Assembly: GCF_900167135.1 (NCBI RefSeq)
Contig: NZ_FUWZ01000003.1
Location: 868,001 to 932,000 of the forward strand
Source: Chitinophaga eiseniae
GTDB lineage: Bacteria; Bacteroidota; Bacteroidia; Chitinophagales; Chitinophagaceae
Direction of reading: 5' to 3'
DNA length: 64,000 bases
Shown here: positions 16,908-24,867 of the stretch, piece after piece
Layout of the letters: every line of letters begins with the position of its first letter
Numbering within the stretch: position 1 is the first letter of the stretch
Translations under genes and position numbers: made by a program
Notes under the pieces: generated by a model
What the model was told of the DNA's origin: nothing
Seen by the model: the letters and a program-made list of their open reading frames with translations, nothing else
Databases searched by the model: none

Positions 16908-18083
16908 CTAAAAATTTTCTAAAATGTAACATAGGTCACCTATAAGCGCGAACAAGCGCATTTCAAAGCTCAGGTCGCCGGTTACCGGCTCACCGTCGAA
17001 ATGTTTTTGGATACAAGGCTCCTCCTTGGCAATGCATTCGTCAAAATTCATGTTGACCGTACTGCATAAGTTTTCGGAAAGCAACCCTTTGGTATCGGCA
17101 TAAAATGAAATATATTTATCCATGCTCAGCACATCCCCGTAATACTCATCATAGTCCTCCTGCTCTTCCTCCCGGCTGCCGTTCCTGAAAATGCACTCGT
17201 TGGGGAATTGGGTATATAGCGCAAATGCGCTGGCCGCTACGTCAAAACATTCCTTCTCAAAATCATTACCGGCCCCAAAAACCGCCAGCCTTTCGGCAAA
17301 TGCGTTAAGCTGCTTCATTCCCGCAATCTCTTTATAGATGTAATCACCGATCTGCCGTGCATCTTCTATTTCCTTTAGTTGTTCCTCTTTTCCTTCGCAG
17401 TCTTCTTCTTCCGCAACCCACTGCTCCATCATCTCGTATTGCCAGTAAAGGAAACTTCCTTCGTTCCTGTAATAAGGGATGCCAGCAACTTGGTAAAGGT
17501 AGCTGCATAGGGAAAGCAGCAATTGCCCTGCCTTTTCATGCTGACAGTCATGAAGCATTTTATATAAGGGTATAACCGGGATATAATAAAGATAAGGGCC
17601 GGTATCTATGCGTTCTATGCTGGTGATAAATATCCATTCTTCTCTACGAGTAAGTCGGACGGTCTGCCAGTTTTCAACCTTGTCTTTTAGCTTGCGCTCT
17701 GTGTCCCATAGGGCAAGTGTTACATTGTACGGGTAACCATATTGCCTCGAAGGGATCGGGGTAATGTTATAATGTGTACAAAGCTCTGACAGGGAATCAT
17801 AAAACTGCTGTTCCACTAGGGCAGTGTCCCCGCAATCCTGTGAAGATTGCGGGGCGAAAAGCTTTGGAAGAAATTGGCATTTTAGAAAAGCATTGGCAGC
17901 ATCGGCGGGGGAACCGGCCTGCGTTTGTCCTTTCTTACCTCGCCGGCGTCCTTTGGCCGCTGCATCCAACGAGAGAAATCCCTTAATTGCCGGTGTAGTA
18001 TCTGCTGTCGTGTATTTGGCAGCTGTGCTACCCGTCCCGATATGATATGTCGTTGCATGATCCATTGCGTTTTGATTTAGCAT
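16908..18083 (-). CDS. PRTRC system protein F-like
   Basis: This 391-residue acidic, mostly helical protein has a lysine/arginine-rich stretch near residue 45 (KGRRRGKKG). The middle contains WIFITSIERIDTGPYLYYIP. Position between PRTRC C and B suggests the F-type member; sequence recognition alone is weaker than for B, C and ThiF. The start ATG (18083-18081) overlaps the TAA of the protein C gene by one base (TAATG). No catalytic motif is visible. Confidence 0.65.
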   Translation of the reverse strand: MLNQNAMDHATTYHIGTGSTAAKYTTADTTPAIKGFLSLDAAAKGRRRGKKGQTQAGSPADAANAFLKCQFLPKLFAPQSSQDCGDTALVEQQFYDSLSELCTHYNITPIPSRQYGYPYNVTLALWDTERKLKDKVENWQTVRLTRREEWIFITSIERIDTGPYLYYIPVIPLYKMLHDCQHEKAGQLLLSLCSYLYQVAGIPYYRNEGSFLYWQYEMMEQWVAEEEDCEGKEEQLKEIEDARQIGDYIYKEIAGMKQLNAFAERLAVFGAGNDFEKECFDVAASAFALYTQFPNECIFRNGSREEEQEDYDEYYGDVLSMDKYISFYADTKGLLSENLCSTVNMNFDECIAKEEPCIQKHFDGEPVTGDLSFEMRLFALIGDLCYILENF

Positions 18084-18301
18084 TAACCTTTTGTCCCCAT
18101 TACGCTCTCAAAGACATACTGTACAGTATCATCTTTGATGACAGGGCCGGAGACTTTCGCCGTAGTCAGTATGGGATAGGTATTGGCGTAAAAGTTCAAC
18201 ACCGCGTCCACGCTCCATTTTGGTTCCGGGTCGGCAAGCGTTATGGCCGGCCCGTTACTGGTAAGCAGGAATACCCGCTCCATTTGTGTTGTCACTAACA
18301 T
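18083..18301 (-). CDS. PRTRC system protein C (ubiquitin-like)
   Basis: This 72-residue protein has the family layout: RVFLLTSNGPAITLADPEP, then FYANTYPILTTAKVSGP, then a C-terminus ending GTKG. PRTRC-C proteins have a ubiquitin-like beta-grasp fold; the terminal glycine-containing tail would be a logical target of the cassette's ThiF protein, which is inference. It lies 30 bp after the protein E gene in the same operon. Confidence 0.85.
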   Translation of the reverse strand: MLVTTQMERVFLLTSNGPAITLADPEPKWSVDAVLNFYANTYPILTTAKVSGPVIKDDTVQYVFESVMGTKG

Positions 18302-18331
18302 GATCCTTGTTTTTATGTTAATAATTGATAC

Positions 18332-18970
18332 TTACCAGCTTTCGTTATGTTCCTGCTCAAGGCTGTTGCTGTCATCCTCCCAATCTTCGCTATCCTCCGG
18401 TTCCGGCTCTGGCTCCGGCTTATCGCCAAAGAGGTTGGCCCGTGGCTCAGCCGATGCGTCAAACAGGTTGGGGGAAAATTTGGCAGATAATTCCGACTTG
18501 CGCTTACGCAGCTCGTCTGTATGCTCCGGAAAGGCTCCCGGCTCGGGTACTTTTACCCACGCCTCCCGGTACTTACCCGCTTTTTCCAGTTCCTCCACTT
18601 TCTTCATCGCCTCACGGTATTTCCTTTCCTTCTCGTCCGCGACCTTCTTTTCTTTGTCTGTTTTCTCTTTCTCCATTGCGGAATGCTTCTTAGCCTCGTC
18701 CAATTGTTTCATGAAGGCTTCCATATTTACCATCAGCCCGGAGGCGGCTTGCAGGGGGCTACTGATCTTATCGAAGAAGGCGCCGTCCATTTCCTCGGCT
18801 GTCCCCTTCAGGATAAGCGGGGGGATCATCGTCTTGGCTTTGTCTCCACAGGCTTCGTTTTGCAGGAGTACAGATACGGTGATCCTGCCTTCCGCGACCT
18901 GCGATACCGTTAGCTGTAGATTGCCTGTTGTATTCAGTCCGGCGATCTGCCGGAAAAAATTTGCTTCCAT
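18332..18970 (-). CDS. PRTRC system protein E
   Basis: This 212-residue protein has an N-terminal beta-rich domain beginning MEANFFRQIAGL and containing VSVLLQNEACGDKAKTMIPP, a central charged coiled coil (about residues 85-140) and an acidic tail with alternating P and E. This matches PRTRC-E. It is the first recognisable PRTRC gene of the operon and is separated by 30 bp from small ICE genes upstream. Confidence 0.82.
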   Translation of the reverse strand: MEANFFRQIAGLNTTGNLQLTVSQVAEGRITVSVLLQNEACGDKAKTMIPPLILKGTAEEMDGAFFDKISSPLQAASGLMVNMEAFMKQLDEAKKHSAMEKEKTDKEKKVADEKERKYREAMKKVEELEKAGKYREAWVKVPEPGAFPEHTDELRKRKSELSAKFSPNLFDASAEPRANLFGDKPEPEPEPEDSEDWEDDSNSLEQEHNESW

Positions 18971-19000
18971 ATATTGTTTTTTTTCTGTGTTAGAAATAGA

Positions 19001-19213
19001 TTACGGCTCCCGGCGATGCCCTTTAGCATCCTGTTTCGCTTTAAGGGCTAATAGCTTCCGATGCAAATCCTGCCAGTAGCCAGAAATACGCTGCACGAAT
19101 GGTTTATGGCTTTCCTCGTCCGTTCCATAGCCGCGAAATTTGTCTGCTTGCTTTAGGGCTGCATCAAGGTCTGTGACCTCGATGCAGCGTCCATCTATAT
19201 CGTAAATCTTCAT
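19001..19213 (-). CDS. Small ICE protein of unknown function
   Basis: This 70-residue protein begins MKIYDIDGRCIEVTDLDAAL and has a basic C-terminus. Similar short proteins occur next to PRTRC genes in Bacteroidota ICEs, but no function is known. It lies between the next small gene and protein E with short gaps, so is probably co-transcribed. Confidence 0.6.
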   Translation of the reverse strand: MKIYDIDGRCIEVTDLDAALKQADKFRGYGTDEESHKPFVQRISGYWQDLHRKLLALKAKQDAKGHRREP

Positions 19214-19238
19214 CTGCTATCGGTTATTGGTGAAACTT

Positions 19239-19526
19239 TCAACTACTAACTAGTTGGTGCGCTCCTTCCATCCACTGCCAGTCTATAGCGTCCAGCAACT
19301 TATCAATGTCGGCATACCAATCCGTATCGTAGGAATTGCCTATGATCCGTACAGCACCATCGCGGAAAACCTGCAGGCTATGGACAATGATCTGGTTGCG
19401 GCTCTCGCCGGATGTTCCCCAAGGGTATATTGGATTTTTGAAGGTGATGATATTGCCTTTCCTTTTCAGGGATTTCAATTGCTTTTCTTTGCTGTCGTAC
19501 AGCCTCTTGTTTTCGCTATTATTCAT
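19239..19526 (-). CDS. Hypothetical ICE protein
   Basis: A 95-residue product is predicted from the ATG at 19526; the frame stays open further upstream into ssb, but that extension has no similarity to a protein. The N-terminus is basic (KRLYDSKEKQLKSLKRKGN) and the rest contains SRNQIIVHSLQVFRDGAVRI and an aromatic/acidic C-terminal half. No family was recognised. It sits between ssb and the next small gene. Confidence 0.55.
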   Translation of the reverse strand: MNNSENKRLYDSKEKQLKSLKRKGNIITFKNPIYPWGTSGESRNQIIVHSLQVFRDGAVRIIGNSYDTDWYADIDKLLDAIDWQWMEGAHQLVSS

Positions 19527-19611
19527 TGTTTGATTTTTGGGCAGCGACCGCACGGAAACGGTTGCCGCAGGTGAAAAAAATCTCGTCGTGAAATGGTTGG
19601 ATTGATCGTGA

Positions 19612-19992
19612 TTAAAACGGCAGGTCATCCTCCATGGGTTGCGGTTTTTCAATCGCCGCTTGTGTAGCAGCGGTGGTGTGTTTGGCCCCGCCTCCGTGGA
19701 ATTTGATCTGGTCGGTTTTGAAGTTCAGGGAAGCGCGGGCTTCACCGTCCTTTCCGATCCATGCCTTTGCGCTTGGGCTTCCCGTCAGCTCTACAAGGGT
19801 TCCCTTTGTGAGTGCGCAAGCAACGTTAACGGTTCGCCAGTAAGAGCAATCGAAGTAGGTGGTTTTTTTCACCTGTTCGCCGTTCTTTCTGCGGTAGCTT
19901 TCGTTGATGGCGACCGAAAAATTTACTACCTGCTGTTGGTCGCGGATGGTGCGCACTTCTGCGTCTTTGGTCAATCGTCCGATGATGTTCAT
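19612..19992 (-). CDS. ssb: Single-stranded DNA-binding protein
   Basis: This 126-residue OB-fold protein begins NIIGRLTKDAEVR and contains VVNFSVAINESYRRKNGEQ and a YFDCSYWR segment typical of SSB. It ends in the acidic DDLPF tip that recruits replication partners. ICE-borne SSBs protect transferred single strands and help replication in the recipient. It heads the leftward PRTRC operon. Confidence 0.9.
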   Translation of the reverse strand: MNIIGRLTKDAEVRTIRDQQQVVNFSVAINESYRRKNGEQVKKTTYFDCSYWRTVNVACALTKGTLVELTGSPSAKAWIGKDGEARASLNFKTDQIKFHGGGAKHTTAATQAAIEKPQPMEDDLPF

Positions 19993-20389
19993 GATCGTTC
20001 TTTTTAAGGTTTGAAATCTGTTTTACGCGCCTTTTCTGGCTGTTGTCTTCTTCGCCTCGGTTCTTTTTAGTCATTTTCCCAAAACCAAAAACCGGAAAAA
20101 AGAAAGCATTAAAAGAGGGCAGCTTTGGGTCGGGTAAAGGCAAGAAATTTTTGATTTAATGGGGGGACCCTTTGGGGGGAGACCGTTCATTCAAAAATTT
20201 ATTGATGTACCCGACGGCTGCCCATCTTTGCTTCCTTTTTGCCGTTTTTGTCTTGGGAAATGATCTTTCTTTCCATCATAACTATGAAACCATGTTGTAA
20301 TTATGCCTTGGAGGCATAAGAATAAAGGGCGGCCGTTACGGCCATGCATGACTTGACCATCAATTTGCATAACTGAAAATCTGAAGAAA
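19993..20389. other. Upstream region of ssb
   Basis: About 400 bp lie between ssb and the terminator of the next leftward gene. It contains a GGCCG-TTA-CGGCC mini-hairpin near 20328-20340 and a G-run stretch near 20161-20180 but no confident gene. It must hold the promoter of the ssb/PRTRC operon; no clear -33/-7 pair was identified. Confidence 0.35.
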
Positions 20390-20422
20390 TATAAAAGAGA
20401 AAAGGCAGCACGTTGGCTGCCT
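20390..20422 (-). terminator. Rho-independent terminator
   Basis: On the reverse strand AGGCAGC (from 20422) pairs with GCTGCCT around a 6-nt loop, followed by a U-rich tail (complement of 20390-20403). It sits 13 nt past the stop codon at 20435 and supports the reality of that gene. Confidence 0.7.
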
Positions 20423-20434
20423 ATGTAAGTGGTA

Positions 20435-20907
20435 TTAAAAGCGTTTGAGAACTGTTCTAAGCAGCCATTGCAGCTTGCCATTTTGAGAACGGTCATACAC
20501 ATCGTTCCATAAATGAGGAATTGCATTCAGGTACTGCAGCTGCCCGGGTGAAAGATGCCCCAGGTGCCGGTAAAAGCTATCAAACTTTCTATCCGCCGGT
20601 ATTCGCTCCAACTTACTGCTATCTATATAGTAATCCCCGACTTGCAAACAGATATGGCCATATGTAAATATTGCATGCTGCAAATTCATTTTAATGTTGT
20701 ACAGGTTTTTCCGATGATCGTTCCGAGTACGCTCCTTGTAAGCATTCATGCATACAACGGTGCAGAAATAACCCTTGCTGCGTAATATCTTTAGGAGGCA
20801 GGATGTAAAATGCCACAGCCTCCCTCGTTAAGGGTTTCTATCTGTTCATGGACCTTGAGCAAGAGACGATGTAATTGGATTGCCTTTTTTCCAGTGAGCT
20901 TTTTCAT
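20435..20907 (-). pseudogene. Cysteine-protease-like ICE protein, frameshifted
   Basis: From the ATG at 20907 the product reads MKKLTGKKAIQLHRLLLKVH and continues to LNEGGCGI, then stops after 38 codons in that frame. A -1 shift in the T4 run (20807-20810) joins it to a long frame that continues FTSCLLKILRSKGY and ends at 20435. That frame contains the GHICLQVGDYYID block. GGCG with a cysteine, then H and D in these blocks, resembles papain-like or transglutaminase-like catalytic triads; this is pattern recognition, not a proven family. A leftward frame starting at 20749 could still express the C-terminal part alone. Confidence 0.6.
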
Positions 20908-20933
20908 AACAAACTTTTTTCGATCCCATCGGG

Positions 20934-21400
20934 GCGTTTCGACCTACCTGGTCTCGTCAGTACCGGAATATACCGGCAGACGCCGTGTTTTACTCAGGTA
21001 GCGGACAGTCAGGACAAGTCACCGACACGCTGTCTCCGATGGCGAGCGCTTACTAGGCTATTTGCTGTTCAGGTAGCCAATTCGCTCAATGGATGCACTG
21101 GAATGACTCGGCTACTAGGCCATCCGTCTTTGTGCATGGAATGAAAAGGCACCACGCCTGTTTTTCAAACCGGATCGAGCACAAGCAGCCTGGATGGATA
21201 AAGGAAACTTTTGGGCAAAAAAATACTATCGGCGCGCCGGCATAATTATCAAAAGGCCGGACAAGGCGCCGATGGAGAATTTTTTGCCCAAACCGGAGGC
21301 GCACTGCCGCATAGCGAGGTGCAGAGTTTCCTGTTCCAGGCAGGCTGCAACTTTTGATTTAGTGTTTGAAAATGGCGGGGTATTTTTATTGCAGAAAGAT
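20934..21400. repeat. Structured non-coding repeat, copy B
   Basis: This is the diverged copy of 12325-12800, in the same orientation. The core 20991-21134 includes the conserved TACTAGGC boxes and CAGGTAGC boxes. GAGCG (21043-21047) can pair with CGCTC (21083-21087), and GGCTA with TAGCC inside it. An imperfect 24-bp inverted repeat (21213-21236 with 21266-21289) is present at the same place as in copy A although the loop sequence differs. It lies upstream of the frameshifted cysteine-protease-like gene, as copy A lies upstream of the amidoligase gene. Confidence 0.75.
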
Positions 21401-21756
21401 GGAAGGGACTAACAGAAAATTGCAGTATCCGGTTGCGAAGGGTACCGAATAATAGCCTAGAAGGGTTCGATGAGTACGCAGGTGAATGTGTACTGCTTCG
21501 CTATCTGTAAAATATCAGCAATAGCCATAAACGGAACGTTGGGTTACGCGGGAGGCGGTGGAGATAGACATCGTTGAGGTAATTTTAAGTGAAAAGGAAC
21601 GGATTGAACAAGACCCAAATTTGCAACACCTGTTAAATAAAAAGTAATCATTTCACAATATTGGAGGGTATTTCTCAGTGCGATCCGAAGGATGAGCATA
21701 TTAAAATTTGAATTATCTTTAGCACAAATTGTTTGTTCTGCCCTACATCCTAACCA
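21401..21756. other. Intergenic region before the NACHT gene
   Basis: This roughly 350-bp AT-rich stretch marks the change from ICE-like to lower-GC defence DNA. It presumably carries the promoter of the NACHT gene (TTATCTTTAG near 21714 is a weak -7 candidate). No gene, repeat or RNA was recognised. Confidence 0.35.
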
Positions 21757-24459
21757 ATGAAGACTTTTGCTCAATCGTCGAAAGTAGACACCATTTCGAA
21801 TCGGCCAGCGACAGTAAAACCTCCTACCAAAGCCAGCACCGTTAAGGATGTTAAAGACAGGTCATTTCTCGGGAAGCTCTCAGAGAAAGTCCCGGACATG
21901 GCTTCTGAGCTAATTGTGGCTCTGATCCTGGCGATTGTTGGAATTGCATGGGCCAGATTAAGAACAAAGGCGAGGAAACGGCATTTCGTCACTGACTTCC
22001 CGACGGTCAAAGAACTGAGGAGTATATATGAGCCGCATTTTACCCCGAATAACTGCATCATCCGCAATCTCAATGGCACTCAACTATACAATGCGAGCCA
22101 TAACGGCACACCATCTATCAAAGAATTCGTGGACATCGTCCTACAGCTGAAGGAACACAATACCTATTTTTTGGTTGCACCAACGGGAATCGGCAAAACG
22201 ACGTATCTCGTCAATACATTTCTTTACCTCCATTCAAGGCGCTCCATTTTTAGAAAACGCACGGTTCTGTTAGGGAAAATTCACCATGAGAATACAAAGA
22301 AAAAACTGCGTGAACTCTCCAAGGACAAGAATGCAGCAAATACAATTTTGTTATTAGACGCACTGGATGAATACAACGGTATAAAAGGCGGAGATATTAG
22401 CCAGTTCTGGGATAGTGTAAATAGTGAATGGGAAAGTCTGCGACAGATTCTAAGTTCGTTCCGTAAGGTGATCATTACCGTGCGCGAGCAATTTATTATC
22501 CAGGGTGAAGAATATACCTATGGATTACGAAACCTTATTGTTGACAACCGGGAAATACCTATAATAAAACTGCAACACTTTTCTAAGGACCAAGCTAATA
22601 TCTATGTTAACAGCCGATATGACAATCATCCCGACAAGGAAAAGATTGTCTTTGTAAAAAATCGAATCGAAAATTATGAGCCTGAACTCGTCACTGTCCC
22701 ACTTATTCTAAATTACCTGGAGTTTCTAAAACCAGAAGATCTAAGAATGTCGGCAACGGGCAGTGAACATACGGTGAGATTCCTGATTTATCATGGAGTT
22801 GTAAATAACTGGCTGAAACGGGAAGTAGATGACCTCAGCAAACCATTGAAACTCTCAGACGTAAAAACGGTCACCGACTTTTGCCAAAAAATAGCTTACA
22901 GAATAGCTACAACAAACGGTAACGACGAATACACAATGACCCAGGAAGACTTCCTGGAAACAGAACGGACTGGGGTAAATCGTTTCCTGGGTGGGCTGAG
23001 CGAGCGCACCTTGTTGCAAAAAGTTACGTTACCAGGGGGTCTTTCTAATCCGGAGCAAATATTTCTGAGTTTCGCCCACCGTTCATTTCTGGAATATTTT
23101 CTAATTGAATTTGGGAAACATATTTTGTCGAAAGACAGGTCAGAAGTAATCGATGAATATAGAAACTTACCCATTGGCCGCTATCAATATGTTCAGCAAG
23201 AGCTTCTTAGCTGGCAGTGGAAGAAAATCCGAAAAGACGAACTTGACCTGTCACCATTTATTACTGAAGTGGACGAATTCGAACAACACCTTAGCTACGA
23301 AGGTTATCAACATCTGTTCCAATACTTGTCGCCGCTCTTCTTCTTCCGGGATATAGAAAAAGGATTAGAAAACAACCTGGAGGAACTGATGACCTCGGTC
23401 GATTGGAAATGGTATGAATTTATACCTGTGCAACTCACAAGTTTGGTAATTGATACAACCATATTTTGGAGCGAAAACAGCCCCCAGCCCTTAGTCACAA
23501 AGTTAATCCCGTTTCTAAAACATGTAATAACAGTAGTGCACCTCGAAGGCTTAATTCTCGAAGACAGTCACTTTAAGTGCTTCTCAGGTATAGCAAATCT
23601 TATGAAATTGTGGATTATAGATTGCATGCCGGAAAACGAGTACTTTGAAAAAAATACCCGTGTTACCAAAGCTGGGCTAAGTAATTTCTCCAATTCGCGG
23701 CAATCATTGGCCATTTTATGGTTCTCCAACTGTGGCTTTCATTCTGAACACTTGTCAGTATTTGCCGGATGCGACCAACTGACAGTCTTGGGACTTGGTT
23801 TCGACAATATCGACGATCAATGTCTTTCTCACTTTAAATATTCGTTTGATGGAATTGTTCAAATTTCTCTATCGGCAACTTCCATTACTGACGAGGCGCT
23901 ATTTTACCTCCGTGATTCAACCAAGATTACCCATTTGGGTTTGAATGCAACCTCCGTTAAAGGCCATGGTTTCACATATCTAAGGAGAGTAGCAGCAACG
24001 GTCGAGTACCTTCACCTGGAGGATATTCCACTTTCCGAAGAGTCATACATGAAAGTTTTCGAGATCTCACCTTTAAAATGGCTTTCTTTATCCGACAACA
24101 CCTGCACACCTGGTATATTAAATACCTATAAAAATGCACAAAAGGACATTGAATGGCTCGACTTAAAAGCCGGCGGTTTTGACGATTCGTTATTAACAAA
24201 CTGGGTAAAATATAGCCCTATTATCGAGCGACTGAATATCTCGGATAACAGAATTTCGGGAGAGGGTTTGGAGGAGCTCGTGGAACAACGAACTACATTG
24301 AAAGAACTGGTGTTAAGTGGGAATCCGCTACAACAAGATCACACCAAAAATCTTTTACCTTTTGAGAGGCTTGAAAAGCTGTATCTCACTGATTGTAACA
24401 TCAACAACGATGAAAACCTGGAGCAGCTGCAGAGGCGAGGTGTTGAGATTGTGTGGTAG
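21757..24459 (+). CDS. NACHT-type STAND NTPase with N-terminal membrane anchor and C-terminal LRRs
   Basis: This is a 900-residue protein. A hydrophobic helix (about residues 51-68, ELIVALILAIVGIAWARL) anchors it. The NTPase core has Walker A APTGIGKTTYL (about 141-151) and Walker B LLLDALDEY (about 202-210), followed by KVIITVREQ. After a helical middle part, leucine-rich repeats of the GLxxL type run from about residue 620 to the end. This is the layout of bacterial NLR-like (bNACHT) immune proteins, where LRRs sense a phage protein and the N-terminal part executes the response. Here the N-terminus holds no enzyme domain, only the TM, so a membrane-disrupting effector is possible. It is a single gene, opposite in strand to the following defence genes. 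Confidence 0.82.
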   Translation: MKTFAQSSKVDTISNRPATVKPPTKASTVKDVKDRSFLGKLSEKVPDMASELIVALILAIVGIAWARLRTKARKRHFVTDFPTVKELRSIYEPHFTPNNCIIRNLNGTQLYNASHNGTPSIKEFVDIVLQLKEHNTYFLVAPTGIGKTTYLVNTFLYLHSRRSIFRKRTVLLGKIHHENTKKKLRELSKDKNAANTILLLDALDEYNGIKGGDISQFWDSVNSEWESLRQILSSFRKVIITVREQFIIQGEEYTYGLRNLIVDNREIPIIKLQHFSKDQANIYVNSRYDNHPDKEKIVFVKNRIENYEPELVTVPLILNYLEFLKPEDLRMSATGSEHTVRFLIYHGVVNNWLKREVDDLSKPLKLSDVKTVTDFCQKIAYRIATTNGNDEYTMTQEDFLETERTGVNRFLGGLSERTLLQKVTLPGGLSNPEQIFLSFAHRSFLEYFLIEFGKHILSKDRSEVIDEYRNLPIGRYQYVQQELLSWQWKKIRKDELDLSPFITEVDEFEQHLSYEGYQHLFQYLSPLFFFRDIEKGLENNLEELMTSVDWKWYEFIPVQLTSLVIDTTIFWSENSPQPLVTKLIPFLKHVITVVHLEGLILEDSHFKCFSGIANLMKLWIIDCMPENEYFEKNTRVTKAGLSNFSNSRQSLAILWFSNCGFHSEHLSVFAGCDQLTVLGLGFDNIDDQCLSHFKYSFDGIVQISLSATSITDEALFYLRDSTKITHLGLNATSVKGHGFTYLRRVAATVEYLHLEDIPLSEESYMKVFEISPLKWLSLSDNTCTPGILNTYKNAQKDIEWLDLKAGGFDDSLLTNWVKYSPIIERLNISDNRISGEGLEELVEQRTTLKELVLSGNPLQQDHTKNLLPFERLEKLYLTDCNINNDENLEQLQRRGVEIVW

Positions 24460-24867
24460 CTGGCCTACTGCTGAGGATACATATTATTACCTACCCTCAG
24501 TTACCAATATAAAGGCGATGAGATTCCAAAGTGACGAATTAGTCTCCACCAACAAAGTGGCCCTCTTGTCTAGCTGATAGCGCATTAATATTCCCCTGGT
24601 CTAATATTTTTTCCTCCATTATAATTTTCTATTTAAGGACGTGCACATCACGCTCGAATATAAGTAAGTTTCATTTTCTATTGCTAAAAGTAATTGTGGT
24701 ATTTCGCCGCGCCAAAAGTGTAAGTATTATTTTCTTAGCAACTTTACATACATTGTTTAGGATATTGCCGAAGGCAGAGATTTCAGTACTACCCATTCAA
24801 GAGAATTATAAATATTCACTTACTTTTTTTAATTAGCCAGCTTTTTGCAATACCGTTACCTCCCGTT
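24460..24867. other. Intergenic gap with attC-like repeat copy 1
   Basis: This 408-bp AT-rich region lies between the convergent ends of the NACHT and HD/ATPase genes. It contains one copy (about 24752-24860) of a repeat also found at 27433-27555 and 31086-31210. No gene was seen in it. Confidence 0.5.
24752..24860. repeat. attC-like intergenic repeat, copy 1
   Basis: The repeat holds TGCCGAAGGCAGAGATT, then AGTACTACC and an AGAATT box, and ends in TTGCAATACC. The outer GATATTGCC and GCAATACC are inverted to each other, giving the folded-arm layout of an integron attC site. Similar sequence lies at 27433 and 31086. Confidence 0.6.

Noticed and set aside
20191..20526. Leftward 111-codon frame next to the cysteine-protease-like gene
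   Set aside because: It overlaps the 3' part of that gene and crosses its terminator in another frame, so it is most likely a shadow.
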